In this document: positions 52,176-63,254 of the stretch, in pieces
Layout: every line of letters begins with the position of its first letter
Position numbering within the stretch: the first letter of the stretch is position 1
Source of the DNA: Aradus depressus
Taxonomy: Eukaryota; Arthropoda; Insecta; Hemiptera; Aradidae
DNA: 64,000 nt
Direction of reading: 5' to 3'
Assembly: GCA_963662175.1 (NCBI GenBank)
Contig: OY759226.1
Coordinates: 22,236,946 to 22,300,945 of the forward strand
Notes under the pieces: generated by a model
Databases searched by the model: none
What the model was told of the DNA's origin: nothing
Seen by the model: the letters and a program-made list of their open reading frames with translations, nothing else
Position numbers and translations under genes: made by a program

Positions 52176-52693
52176 CAACAGAACCTCTTTAAGTCGAACA
52201 TCGATAAGTCGAAAACCTCCCAAACTCGAAAAAAGTTTTGTTCCTTTCCTTTCAAGCCCCAAAACTTCCATTACTCGAAATCTCAACCCTCTCTTAGTCG
52301 ATATAATCAGTGAGTCCCTACAAGCCATTTTGGTACATATTTTCCCTCTATAACTCGAAAAAATAAATTGGACCTCTGTATCTCGAACATAGCAATGATT
52401 TATTTTACAACCTTTACAACTCGATTATTTGAAACTTATTACCTCTATAGCTCGAAGAAAAATAAGTTACCGACTCTAAGAATTTGCCGACAATGTACAC
52501 CATTGTTTCTTAGAAAACAATTTAAGAGTATACAATAAATAGGATTACCAATTATCTAAAGCAAATAAAAATTACTGACTTTTTAATACCTACATACTAC
52601 GTATTTTTTATTTTAAGGATGTTTTGAAATAATGTTGATTTATAATAAATATAAATATGTTTGTTACCTCTGTAACTTGAATTTTTATTTATT
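52176..52693. mobile_element. Pogo/Tigger-like MITE, copy D, right end lost
   Basis: CAACAGAACCTCTTTAAGTC starts the copy. It follows copies A to C and stops at about 52693 in TTTATTTATTATA, where the remaining third is missing. Confidence 0.85.
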
Positions 52694-52747
52694 ATATACC
52701 TATATATATTATTTATCTATAAATCTACATATATAGATTTATAGCTT

Positions 52748-52891
52748 TTTTAAAATTAATTATAACGAACTACTTGATTCAATCGATACGAGTAGGTACG
52801 TTTTATTCGACATTTGAGTAGTATCGAAAGTTTTATTCGATACTACTCTTGAGTAAAAGTATCAATACTTTGTGGTATCGATTGAACCCTA
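52748..52891 (-). mobile_element. hAT-like element end, related to 4524-5405
   Basis: Read from 52891 on the minus strand: TAGGGTTCAATCGATACCAC. It supplies the intact version of the eroded left end of the copy at 4524. Confidence 0.78.
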
Positions 52892-52902
52892 AGTAAGCCA
52901 GG

Positions 52903-53074
52903 AGGAGTGCCCTGGATATGAAGAAATACTGAAGGCCATGGGTTTACGAACAAAAGAACTACCTACATGAGATGCTCGGAGACAACTCATCTATAGAAGC
53001 CGTCCTATCCTCAATGAAGACTAGTCACCTCATCGAACTAATCTTGTACGGCGTCAAAAATCTAGGACATTGAA
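52903..53074 (+). pseudogene. Non-LTR ORF2 C-terminal scrap
   Basis: ECPGYEEILKAMGLRTKELP then, after a frameshift, EMLGDNSSIEAVLSSMKTSH and LIELILYG resemble the HC-PGY...AIEAV...LI tail after RNase H in I/R1-type elements. Confidence 0.5.
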
Positions 53075-53560
53075 CGCCAACAAATAAACTATTCTTTTCT
53101 ATTCTGGTAAAAGTGGAGAGATAAGTTAAGTAGACTAACTCTCCTTGTTAGGAAGATCTAAAGAGACTGCCAAGTAACAGATGAACTTCTCCCTCCAGGA
53201 GATACGATATTTCTCCTGTCAGCCTCCTCCTGGAGTTTCTCAAAAATAGATCCCTTTCCTTCTATTCACCCAATAATCCCTTTCAATTTGTCTGCTGCTT
53301 ACAACCTCCCCTCCAAATCTACAGCCACCAATTTTCCACGAACTCCCCAATCCCTATTCTACAGTTTGGTAAACTTCTCCCATCAACTTCTACATTTAAG
53401 TCCTAAGTCCCTTCTACCTTTTGTACTTTATGAAAAGCAATATTAACCCGGAAATCATAACAGGAAAAAGTTAAATTTATACAGGCTATAAAATAAAAAT
53501 ATATTCTGACCTCTCACAAAATCTGTTAGTTGTCAGGCAATTTATTACTTCTCCAGATAT
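53075..53560. other. Unassigned, with a foldback-family arm scrap at 53475-53540
   Basis: ATTCTGACCTCTCACAAAAT near 53502 matches the foldback arm. Confidence 0.4.
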
Positions 53561-53564
53561 ATTA

Positions 53565-54415
53565 ATTTATTTAATGCCCTTCCCCCACTTCTTGAAGTCA
53601 ATAGACACAATAAAAAATTTAAATTTCAACTAAAAATGTTCATGTTAGAGGAAACCCTTTACACAGAAACGGAATATTATTCTCACTGAAAAAAAAAGAA
53701 TAATATAATCACAATAAAGAATCGTGTTTCATATCCAAAAACATTATTTGATACAAAGCTTTAATTTTTTTTTTTTTGGGCAGAGTTCCTCCACAACTTA
53801 AAGGTGAGTCCAATGTACGTTATTGTTTTATTTATTCATTTATATGTAGAGAGAGAGAGAGAGAGGGGGGGGGGGAAGTATTTTAAGTTTGAACTGAATG
53901 CTCTGCGGCCGGGAGAGTTGACCAAAGAAGTGCTGACGCTGTGTCTAGCACTGATTAGGTGACCACTCCTTGAGCCCGGGCAGTCTGTGTCTAGTTGAGC
54001 GATGGAGCGGTGCCTTGTACCTCTCTCTCTCTCTCTACCTCTCCCTTGTTCCTCTTATGGGGTTATGTATTAAATGGAACATTGAAGCCAAGTACTAGTA
54101 CATAGTTTATTATTATATAATAGTTGTGGCCTTATTCTCCCTCTTTATTAAAATGAAAAATGTGTCTACTTATTATAAACGTATCTTGTATTAATTTTGT
54201 TTATGTACTCATATATTTTTAAGTATTTATTTGTTCAGTTTTTATTAATTTCATTCAACTTTTTTAATAGTTTTGTTTTTACTACTAATCATAGATGTGT
54301 TAGACTCAAGTAATTATAATTATAATTTAAAAGCTATCTTAATGTATAAATTCTTTTGACGTATCCTATTACCATGTATTGGTTTAACGGAAATACATTT
54401 ATTATTATTATTATT
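53565..54415 (+). mobile_element. CR1-like retrotransposon 3' end, copy 2, interrupted near 53847-54155
   Basis: The RT C-terminus (NAFPPLLEVN-like in a shifted frame, then AAAATGTTCATGTTAGAGGA) and 3' UTR match 2450-2740, and 54155-54415 match 4165-4430. The 310-base block between carries a GA microsatellite (53846-53865), a GC-rich patch and a CT run (54018-54034), and is absent from copy 1. It ends in (ATT)n. Confidence 0.82.
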
Positions 54416-54425
54416 ATACGAAGTA

Positions 54426-54734
54426 AATCACCATATCGCCTACTACCAGAGCACTCTTTCGTCACTCTGTTGGACATGAGCCCTTACTCTACTGTAGGAG
54501 TCCTAAATTTTGCCTATCCTAAGTTTTTATTCACCTAGGGCAGGGGTCTTTAACGAGTACCTGACATCGTATAGGTTTGGGACCATCGCTTAACGTCCCA
54601 TCCGAAGGACGGCGTGCTTAAGTTTATTCTACCTCCGAGATAAAATAAACTAAGAGCCTAGGCCGGGTTGCGAACCCACGACCTTGAGTTCAGAAGGCAA
54701 GCACGCATACCACTGAGCTACCGGCTCTCTCGAT
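54426..54734 (-). repeat. SINE-1, tail lost, 10-bp target duplication
   Basis: ATACGAAGTA flanks both sides (54416-54425 and 54735-54744). The head is complete. The tail is cut just past CATATCGCC. Confidence 0.9.
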
Positions 54735-55860
54735 ATACGAAGTATAGGGTTATGTAATTGGTCAAAAATTCTATGCTGAGTTTTCAATGGAATTTCGAAT
54801 GGAAATATGAAAAAAAAAAAAAAAAAAAAAAAAAAAGTGTGTTTTTGTGGCTGTTAACACGATAACTCCAGATAGAAGAAACAATTTTATATGTGTCCAA
54901 AATCTCTAACGACGACACCTATACATTTTCAGCCAAATCGACCAAAGGAAAATAGAGGATTAGAGGGGAGGCTCAAAATTCCCAATAACTGCCGATATAA
55001 TGAACATATCGACACAAAATTTAGTAAGAGAATTGAGAAGCCTCTATGCAAGTCAAATACAGTGAAACCTCCTTGGCGATCACCTCTGATAGCCGGGCAC
55101 CCCTGGTGGGCGGACAATTTTTACGGTCCTGGCAGAATATATAGGTACGGATTTCAACACATTTGCCCCTCTCTTAGGCGAACCCTCTCTTGGACGGAAG
55201 CGGACAGTGAAATGGAGTACCGAGAAGAGCAGGCTACCTTTGTTGGAAGGACAGGCAGGATTCTAATTCGGGTTGACGTTAATATGTTCTTAGACTTCTC
55301 TTTGTACATTGTACTACCAACCTACCAAACTTTCCACGTAGTGCACCTGTGTTTACGAAGGGACTCGTAATCCCAAGAAGTTTGTAATGTTCCATACTGC
55401 CAGTTACCAAAACCAACGCGAACTTAATCAAGCGTTATTGCCTCCAAGTAAACGATGCTTCGTCATTAATTTTAATTTCTCAGGTAGAGGACAATATAGG
55501 ATTGTGGAAAAAAAATTGAGACAAAAGAAAATGTCTGATTTTTTTTAGAACTTAGACGTTATACCATTGTTTATGTTCGGATTCTAGTACAAATTTCTGA
55601 TTTTATTACAAATTTCCTATTTTTTAAAACTGTATTCAGTTGTTCAATAAACAACATTTTTTACATACGATACACGTGTTTAGAAAAGATACCTTTCATC
55701 CTTATCAATTCGCCTTCTATTTTTCTTTTCCCTCTGTTAGGAGGACACCTCTGCTGGGCGGACAACTTCCATGACCCCATTGTTGTCCGTCTAAGAGAGG
55801 TTTCACTCTATTGAGTTTTAGCCCAAACGGTCGATTGCCTTTGGAAGGAGACAGAAACAG
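54735..55860. repeat. Rep-A copy, near-complete, split by a TA-inserted element
   Basis: TACGAAGTATAGGGTTATGT opens it. A 26-base A-run and the modules AACTGCCGATATAATGAACA and AGTAAGAGAATTGAGAAGCC follow. The text AAGTCAAA(TA)TTGAGTTTTAGCCC is interrupted exactly at TA. Confidence 0.85.
55060..55808. mobile_element. TIR element inserted at TA in Rep-A (749 bp)
   Basis: The left end CAGTGAAACCTCCTTGGCGA and the inverted right end GAGTGAAACCTCTCTTAGAC are flanked by TA. GGCGGACAA motifs recur inside both ends. There is no transposase frame. CAGTGAAACC ends with TA duplication are typical of pogo/Tigger-like elements. Confidence 0.88.
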
Positions 55861-56234
55861 ACGATTTTTTTCTATGATTTCCAGTCAACATGAACGAAGT
55901 GCTACTACAGATTACGAGGTAACAGTAAATAGACGATTTAACTACAAGTGCATACATGTGTTTTTGAACTTAAGCCCGTTCTAATACGGTTATTGATCCA
56001 TTTTAATCTCCTGAGGAGATTGAAAGCTCATCGAATCCTGGGAGGTGCAAATTGTGTTAAATGTTTGTGCTTCATTCTCTTAAATAATCCATTAATCGTG
56101 AAACATTATTAAATAATTTTTATTGTAAATTCAAATTCAAATTTGGAAGTATTCAGTCTTAAAAATAGAATCAGTAATATTAGTTATTTAACTCGAAAGG
56201 CCATTCGAGGTTTAGGTGAGGGTTTTTTTACAGC
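55861..56234. other. Unassigned stretch
   Basis: Nothing recognisable. Confidence 0.3.
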
Positions 56235-56665
56235 AAAAAGAAAATTATTTTGCCGCAAGAAGAAAATTGGTTTGCTGCAAGATTTTTTTTTTTTTAATTT
56301 TTTTTTTTAGTGTAGCTCTACAACCTGCTGAGTCTTGGCTTCCTCCAACATCAATCGCCATGTGTCCCTGTTTAGTGCTGCTGTCTTCCAGTTACGGATC
56401 CCGATGCTCCTGGCGTCTTTTGCCACGCAGTCACACCACCGCAGCCTCGGTCTTACCACTCTTCGACGCCCATATAAGGGCTCAGATAAAAGATTTTTTT
56501 CAAAAAAAAAAAAAAAAAGAAGAAGATTTTTTCTTGCCGCAAGAATATTTCTTTTGACAGCAGGAATAAAACTTTTTTGCCTCAAAAAACAAATTGCTTT
56601 GCAGCTAGAACCTTTTTTCATGTCACAAGAATATTATTTTTGCCGCATGAATATATTTTTCTCCG
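56235..56665. repeat. Degenerate TTTTGCCGCAAGAA motif cluster, split by an RT fragment
   Basis: GCCGCAAGAA or close variants (GCTGCAAGA, GCCGCATGAA) recur at irregular spacing on both sides of the insert. Confidence 0.6.
56311..56485 (-). pseudogene. RTE-like RT tail scrap
   Basis: LYGRRRVVRPRLRWCDCVAK then DARSIGIRNWKTAALNRDTW and RLMLEEAKTQQVV, the terminal segment of RTE-type ORF2. AAGATTTTTTT on both sides could be a target duplication, but low complexity makes this uncertain. Confidence 0.8.
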
Positions 56666-56744
56666 CGTTCCAAAAGTATCTTTCACGACGATATTTCGGG
56701 ACGTTCTCCCGTCTCTTCTTCCGTTCACAATGAAATATACACAA

Positions 56745-57180
56745 TGAAAAAAAAAAAAAAACATTGTCGGTGAATCAACAACAATGTACTTCCCCAGCAT
56801 AAATTAATTAAGTTTTCGCTCTCCCACCAGAACAAATGGATCGATTGGGCTAAAACTTAATATTTTGTGTATTAATAAAATTAAAAATTTTAATTGGGGA
56901 GAGGGGGGGGGGGGGGGGGGCTTTTCATCTGTTCATTTTTCGAAAAACTAATAAGTGTCATCCTTATTGTGTTGTAATTAGTGTTTTTATTTAACTTTCA
57001 CCATTAATAGGGTCATAGTTATGGGGTTTTGGATACACTTATTAAATCTCTGGTCGATACTTATGTCGCGAGTTATCGTGTTCACAGACAGACATTTTTT
57101 TTTTATTCTTGGGAACAGGAGGTTGAAAAAAATGAAATTTCGTTGAAATATGCTCAGTACTATCTTTGAATATTGCATTT
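56745..57180. repeat. Rep-A copy
   Basis: CAATGTACTTCCCCAGCATA opens it and GAAATTTCGTTGAAATATGC lies near the far end. A G-run (56904-56919) is in the middle. Confidence 0.72.
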
Positions 57181-57671
57181 TACATTTAAAATAGTTAATT
57201 TATTTATCTCATTGTTTGGCATCCACTTATTGGTAACAAACCCCTAATGAACATTGCGGATTAACTAAATAATGAAACAGTAATGAGAAAATGAAAAATC
57301 GCTCTTAGACCCACGACTACCCCCCCAAAATACCACCTCCCACCCCTGAAGCCACCAGGCACGCCCTTATCACACTAAGATTTAAGGCCCGTCGTAATCT
57401 CGTGATGAAATATTATCTCGAACTCGATCCGCTAGTCTATAAATCAAGGTATATAGACTTGAAGGTAGTACGATAACTGGTGTCCCCCCTCCACCCACCC
57501 CAGCTGTGACGTCAATCCGTTCAACCTTCCAATCTCAGACCTTTTATTACGCTTTATTTATTTTTTTGAAAGAGTATCATTTACATAAATACATTTATCT
57601 ATTTATTTAGGTCTTACATTGGCAGACATGGAACCCTCATACATGCCACAATACATTAAATAGAGAGCTTT
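57181..57671. other. Unassigned stretch
   Basis: C-rich patches near 57320 and 57485. No homology. Confidence 0.3.
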
Positions 57672-58012
57672 AGTTAGTTATTGTGACTCATGCCCGGGCA
57701 TTATCTACGAGGTCATATCGCCTACTACCAGAGCGCTCTTTCGTAACTCTGGTGGACATGGGCCTGACTCTACTATGGAAGTCCTAAATTTGACCTAACC
57801 TAAATCTTGATTCACCTAGGGTAGGGATCTTTAACGAGTACCTGACATCGTACATGCTCGGGGCCATCGCTTAACGTCCCATCCGAAGGACGGCGCGCTT
57901 AAGTTTATTTTACCTCCCAGATAAAATAAACTAAGGGCATCGGCCGGGTTTCGAACCCACGACCTTGAGCTCAGAAAGCAAGCACGCATACCACTGAGCT
58001 ACCGGCACCCCC
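57672..58012 (-). repeat. SINE-1, full-length
   Basis: TAGTTAGTTATTGTGACTCA to CTACCGGCACCCCC with both boxes kept. Confidence 0.94.
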
Positions 58013-58029
58013 ATTTTTTTAAAAAGTTT

Positions 58030-58830
58030 TATACAAAATTTCCGAAAACGAAAAAAAAAAAAACTATATGTGTATGTGACTGTGAACATTCCTAGAATGA
58101 ATATATCAACACGAAATCTTATACGTATATCCAGGACCCTTTAAGGACAACACCTACTATTTTTCAGCCAAAAAGGTCAGAGGGAATGGGGGGATTAGGG
58201 GCTTAACACAAAAACTCTAATAACTCCCGTTGTAATCAATGTATGACATGAAATTTCATATGTAAATTCAAAACTCAATAAGGACGATACCTGTTCATTT
58301 TGAATTTTGAGTGAAATCAATTGAAGGGGGGGTCAGAGACGGACTAGACGCAAAACTCTCAATAACTAACGATGTAATGAAAGTATCGAAATAAAATTTT
58401 TATTTAAATTCAACACCTCATAAGAATGGCAGCAGTAGAGTGGCTCGACTTAAATATCCTAATAACTGCTGATGTTATGAATGTATTGACACAAAATTTA
58501 GTATAAGATAGTTATTATGACTCATGCCCGGGCTTTAACTACGAGGTCATATCGCCTACTACCAGAGCGCTCTTTCGTCACTCTGGTGGACATGATCCCC
58601 ACTCTACTAAGGGGGTTCTAAATTTTGCCTACCCTAAATTTTTTTCACCTAGGGTAAGGGTCTTTAACGAGTACCATCCGAATCCAATTTAGTATAAGGG
58701 TTCAGAATGTAACCAAATATTGAATTTTAGCCCAAACTCTCGATTGTCTTTGGAAGGATAGCGGAAACATAATTGATTAATTTTTGCTGGGGAAGTACAT
58801 AATCGGTGATTGACCGACAAATTTTTTAAT
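58030..58830. repeat. Rep-A copy, near-complete, hosting a SINE-1
   Basis: An A-run, GTGTATGTGACTGTGAACAT, several interior modules, and a right end GGGGAAGTACATAATCGGTG. The SINE at 58508-58685 interrupts AATTTAGTATAAG. Confidence 0.85.
58508..58685 (-). repeat. SINE-1, head-less, with 13-bp target duplication
   Basis: AATTTAGTATAAG at 58495-58507 and 58686-58698 flanks a tail-and-body piece lacking the tRNA-like head. A target duplication around a head-less copy means it inserted in truncated form. Confidence 0.9.
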
Positions 58831-59148
58831 CGTAGTCCTTGCTCAGATAAATGTATTATCTTTAATGAAACTAAATTTGTATTATTATTTTAATATGAAT
58901 TAACTACAACATTAACTAACGAGATGATTTACGACATCTGTTAATAAGTTAATGGCCAGTACAAAAATTATAATGGAGGCAAATTAAATACAATGAATCA
59001 ACATTAGAAAAAAAAAAAAAAGTCCTGGGGAAGATTTTCAGAATAAAAAGCTGAGTATATTAACAGGGCTTTGTACTTAATTGCATTTTCCTGTCCTTAA
59101 CTGCCGCTGTTACGGTAATCGAATCAGAAGAAACATTTTCTGGGGTTT
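58831..59148. other. Unassigned AT-rich stretch
   Basis: Nothing recognisable. Confidence 0.35.
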
Positions 59149-59982
59149 AGTTAGTTATTGTGACTCATGCCCGGGCTTTAACTACAAGGTCATATCGCCT
59201 ACTACCAGAGTGCTCTTTCGTCACTCTGGTGGACATGAGCCCGACTGTAGGAGTCCTAAATTTGGGCGTCGCCGGATTCCTCTCCAATTAAGAGCAGTGG
59301 GGGGAACAGTCTAATGCCCACATCACGGTTCCTCTCGGACGAAGTTGAGTGCTCTGAACCGAATGGCATTATTCCTCTCAGTTGTGTAGGGAATAAGTAA
59401 ATAATAAAGTTCAGATAAATTAATATAAATATAAATTGTAGGGGCGTAATAGCTGGCGTTCCGCCGGCGGGACGATATATCTGCCCCTCTCCTTAGTTTC
59501 TAAGCTATGAGGACAATTCAGGTTAAATAATTTTATTATATAAGTAATGATAAATAATAATGTGAACACTGACCTTGACACTGGGACACTGAGCGAGGGA
59601 TGATTTCCAGAGGGATGTGTGAATGGTGAGGAAGGGGTGGTGACGGAGAGTAAACAAGATCATAGGTGAGAGGAAACCTGCCATGGGCTAAACGCAATCA
59701 GAACCAATCATAGAGCAATCGTGGAGGTCGGAGAGGAATCGTGCATCTCACCCTAAATTTTGCCTACCCTAAATTTTTATTAATTTGGGGCATGGGTCTT
59801 TAACGAGTACCTGACATCATACTGGCTCGGTACCATCGCTTAACGTCCCATCCGAAGGAGGGCGTGCTTAAGTTTATTTTACCTCCCAGATAAAAAAAAC
59901 TAAGGACCTCGGCTGGGTTTCGAGCCCACGATCTTGTGCTCAGAAGGCAAGCACGCATACCACTGAGCTACCGGCGCCCTCA
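59149..59982 (-). repeat. SINE-1, complete, split by a 488-bp insertion
   Basis: The tail side runs 59149-59263 and the body and head run 59752-59982. Once the insert and one CCTAAATTT are removed, the rest matches SINE-1 apart from a short gap (CTCTACTGTG lost near 59247). Confidence 0.95.
59264..59751. mobile_element. 488-bp insertion with 9-bp target duplication and short TIRs
   Basis: CCTAAATTT occurs at 59255-59263 and 59752-59760, and SINE-1 consensus has it once. GATTCCTCTCC near the left end is inverted near the right end (GGAGAGGAATC). A 9-bp duplication is usual for Mutator-like elements. The interior is non-coding with a GC-rich hairpin near 59450-59500. No second copy in the window. 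Confidence 0.8.
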
Positions 59983-59999
59983 ATAATACTAGTATATAA

Positions 60000-60175
60000 A
60001 TAGTATAATATATAATACTAGGAATTTGATATATCTTCCATTATTTATTATTTATTTAAATATTATTTTATATTTCATATCTAAGTTTTTTAATGTACAA
60101 AATCATATGACGTGACGTATTACGTTTTTTTGGTTTAGCGGAAATAAATATTGTTATTGTTATAATCATTATTAT
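60000..60175 (+). repeat. CR1-like 3' UTR tail
   Basis: TGGTTTAGCGGAAATAAATA followed by an ATT-rich tail, as at 4390 and 54383. Confidence 0.65.
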
Positions 60176-60792
60176 TAGATTATTATCTCAGAGAAGAAAG
60201 ATAGTGGGGGTTCATTGATGATTTCATGCTGACATATTTGGGAATATGATAGTAATGTGTTCATGTTAGCTGGTTTTTAATTATTGCATAGCGTAATTCT
60301 CAGACTATCTCATACCTATAACGCCAGTATGAAATAAACTGTGGGGGAATGGAAGGTGGGGGGGGGGATGACATGGAGAGAGATTTTTTGCTTTCTTTAA
60401 CTCTCTTCCGAAGGACGGCGTGCTCAGTGCCTTTGCTTCTTTTTTTTCATGGTATCCTGATAAAAAATAGAAGATGAGAAAAAAGAGTGGAAAGCCCTGG
60501 AAAATTGTATCCACTTGATGGCGAAGTAAATTCCAATAAGGCAGTGTTGGCAAGAACTGAACTTGTGACATTTGAATGAACTCTATTTTATTTAGGGGGA
60601 AAAAAAGTAAGGGGAAAAAAAGCTTTTTTTCCCACCTGAGCTCTTTTTAATTACTTAAGGGACAAAAATCTCAAGATGAAACAAAGTAAGGCTTTTAAAA
60701 GGGAAAATTAAACATTAAAAAAAGCGAGGGAAAAGTTAAAATATATTTAATAATAATATGGACATAAAACAATCAATAAAGATGGAAAAAGC
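60176..60792. other. Unassigned AT-rich stretch
   Basis: A G-run (60358-60368) and a SINE-1 scrap (CCGAAGGACGGCGTGCTC) near 60408. Nothing else. Confidence 0.4.
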
Positions 60793-60992
60793 ATGAGCAC
60801 GCCGTCTTTCGGAAGGGTCGTTAAGCAATGGTCCCGAGCCTGTACGATTTCAGGTACTCTTCATAGACAAAAACCAAGATTGGCAACATATAGGACAATC
60901 AATGTAGGGTCGGGCTCATGTCTCACCTGAGCACTTTGGTAGTAGGCGATATGACCTCATAGTTAAAACCTGGTGTCATAATAATTAACTAA
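60793..60992 (+). repeat. SINE-1 body and tail
   Basis: GAGCACGCCGTCTTTCGGAA to GTGTCATAATAATTAACTAA. Confidence 0.82.
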
Positions 60993-61008
60993 TAACTTCA
61001 TTTCTTCT

Positions 61009-61310
61009 CATAATCGCAGGTTCGAAACCCGGCTGAGGCATGGATTAATTTTTTTGGATGGGTTGTTAAGAGATGGAGCCTGTATGATGTCAGGCACTCG
61101 TAAAGACATCATAATCGCAGGTTCGAAACCCGGCTGAGGCATGGATTAATTTCTTCGGATAAGTCATTAAGCGATGGAGCCTGTATGATGTCAGGCACTC
61201 GTAAAGACATCATAATCGCAGGTTCGAAACCCGGCTGAGGCATGGATTAATTTCTTCGGATGAGTCATTAAGCGATGGAGCCTGTATGATGTCAGGCACT
61301 CGTAAAGACT
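61009..61310 (+). repeat. Tandem triplication of a 101-bp SINE-1-derived segment
   Basis: CATAATCGCAGGTTCGAAAC starts units at 61009, 61110 and 61211. Each has a B-box (GGTTCGAAACC) and the GATGTCAGGCACTCG body motif, but no A-box. Confidence 0.95.
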
Positions 61311-61445
61311 CCTTGGTGAATAAACCAGTGTTTGCAAAATCGACTCCCACAGTCGATCTCATGCCCATCAGAAAGACGAAAAAGCGCTCTGTGAATAGGC
61401 GATTTAACCTCGTAGTTAAAGCCCGGGATAAGTCACTATCAATAA
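61311..61445 (+). repeat. SINE-1 tail continuing from the array
   Basis: GGTGAATAAACCAGTGTTTG to AAAGCCCGGGATAAGTCAC. Confidence 0.8.
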
Positions 61446-62286
61446 CATAATTTCCTTGCTATGCAGGTCTAAGGTCTTGTTTGAGTTTTCTCTTAAGATT
61501 ATAACGTACTTGTTTATAGACGGTGTACAAACATATGTAACACACCTGTAACCTTCCTGTTTCAGACTACCTAAAAAACTGATAATTAATTGTTTAAATA
61601 TTTGGATATATGAATTAATAACAATTCGATCTAGTCGTGGCCTCGTTGAGTTCCTCGTGTTTTAATTTTTGTGTTTGAATTTCGTGATGGACTATATTGG
61701 AAAAATATTTAATTAGGTATTTTTTTCCCTTTATTAATGTTTTAGTTTTTAACTATACATAACAAAAAAATATATTTCTGTAAGTAAAAAATTTCAGTTC
61801 CTCTTTTTAATTTTTTGTAAATTTGTATAATTATTTTTAACAACTGCCTTTATATCTGCAAATTATTATATATTTAAAATGTTTCTTTCATTATTAAGAT
61901 TTCAATTGAATTTTTAAGCTTTCCATTTTCCAATTTTCCATATTCCATATTGTACAGGAGGTACGGGGAAGTTGCTTGTAGAAGCATGAAATTCCGTTGA
62001 AAACTCCACCTTTTCCAACCATGTGAGCGCTCTTTTTATTTATTTAAGTGGGAAAAAAATTCACTTTAAATGTAGCAAAGTAACGCTTTTAACGCGAGGG
62101 AAAATAATATTATTATAATAATAACAATTTTGAAAATAATATGGACATACAGGAATCAATAACTTAATATCCCAGCTGTGCATGTCTGAAGTACTTGTCT
62201 TGCTTTGCATATTAAATATACGAAACTCTGCAGGGAACCGGGCGTCTCGGCATTATGGCGCCAGCTTGTAACATACTGGTGAGTAT
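61446..62286. other. Unassigned AT-rich stretch
   Basis: A Rep-A scrap (AGCATGAAATTCCGTTGAAA) near 61983. Otherwise featureless. Confidence 0.35.
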
Positions 62287-62516
62287 CGGCCGAGACCTAT
62301 TTTATCTAGGTGGTAAAACACTGAGCACGTCGTCCTTCGGATGAGACGTTAAGCAATGATGCTGAGCCTGTACTATGTCAGATAGTCGTTAAAGACCTTT
62401 ACACTGTTGAATAAAAAATTAGAACTCCCATAGTAGTCTGGCTTATGCGTCGAATGAGCTCTCTGGTAGTAGGCGATTTGACCTTACAGCAAGCCCGGGC
62501 TTGAGTCACAATAACT
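62287..62516 (+). repeat. SINE-1 body and tail, diverged
   Basis: GGCCGAGACCTATTTTATCT to GCCCGGGCTTGAGTCACAAT. Confidence 0.85.
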
Positions 62517-62634
62517 ACCTTATCTTAGAATACCTCTCTGTATCAAGGTATGTAGATAGAAAACATTTCTTTGGCATTTGTATTATCTTTTAAAATATAT
62601 AATTATATAAGAATGTTTACTTCCACAATTATAT

Positions 62635-62885
62635 GAAATATAGGGAAAGTTATGTAATCGGTCAAAAATTCGATGTTGACTTTTCACAGGAATTTCATAC
62701 TTTCCGAACCTTGACTGTAGTAATGAATGTATCGACACAAAATTTCATATGCAAATTCAAAACCCCATAAGGACGACAACTAATAATTTTCCACGGAATC
62801 GGCTCAACCCTAATAATAACTGGTTATGTAATGAATGTATCGATATAAAATTTAGTGTGAGGATTTATATTTATATATTCCTAAG
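62635..62885. repeat. Rep-A copy, short
   Basis: GGAAAGTTATGTAATCGGTC opens it, and the interior module ATGTAATGAATGTATCGATA follows. Confidence 0.75.
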
Positions 62886-62889
62886 TAGC

Positions 62890-63226
62890 TGATTCGCCGG
62901 ACAGGATCGTACCTGGGAATGGACCTGCCGGGATTGTTGACATAGGCTGACTACCAGGCTTTTGGTCGGTTCGTCTCCTCCTAGCGGAGAATCAAGGAAG
63001 CCTTCTAATATCAAGGGGCCCCGCCGACCGCCAATAGCCGTGCGGCGGCAGCCCCCGGCTCAGAGACGCAGATCCCGCGTAAAGCGCCGCAAACCAAGGA
63101 AGAATGTGGACCGTAACCATTGAGCCGGTCCACAACCGAAGAAGGTTACTCGTTCCCCATAGCAATAGGGTGTTGTGACCTACCCCCTCAGAGGGTCAGG
63201 AGCACCACAAAAAAAAAAAAAAAAAT
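62890..63226 (+). repeat. GC-rich, poly(A)-tailed retroposed segment
   Basis: Markedly GC-rich against its surroundings, ending AGGAGCACC then an A-run (63206-63225). It probably represents the 3' end of a non-LTR element or a SINE, but no family, pol III box or target duplication was identified. Confidence 0.5.
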
Positions 63227-63254
63227 GGAGAAGTAAATACATTACAGTACTTAA

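Noticed and set aside
52095..52328. Small frames with a MACRDSLIIST-like start at 25048, 49527 and 52095
   Set aside because: All three fall in the same position of the pogo-like MITE and translate its repeated end motif. No transposase motif is present.
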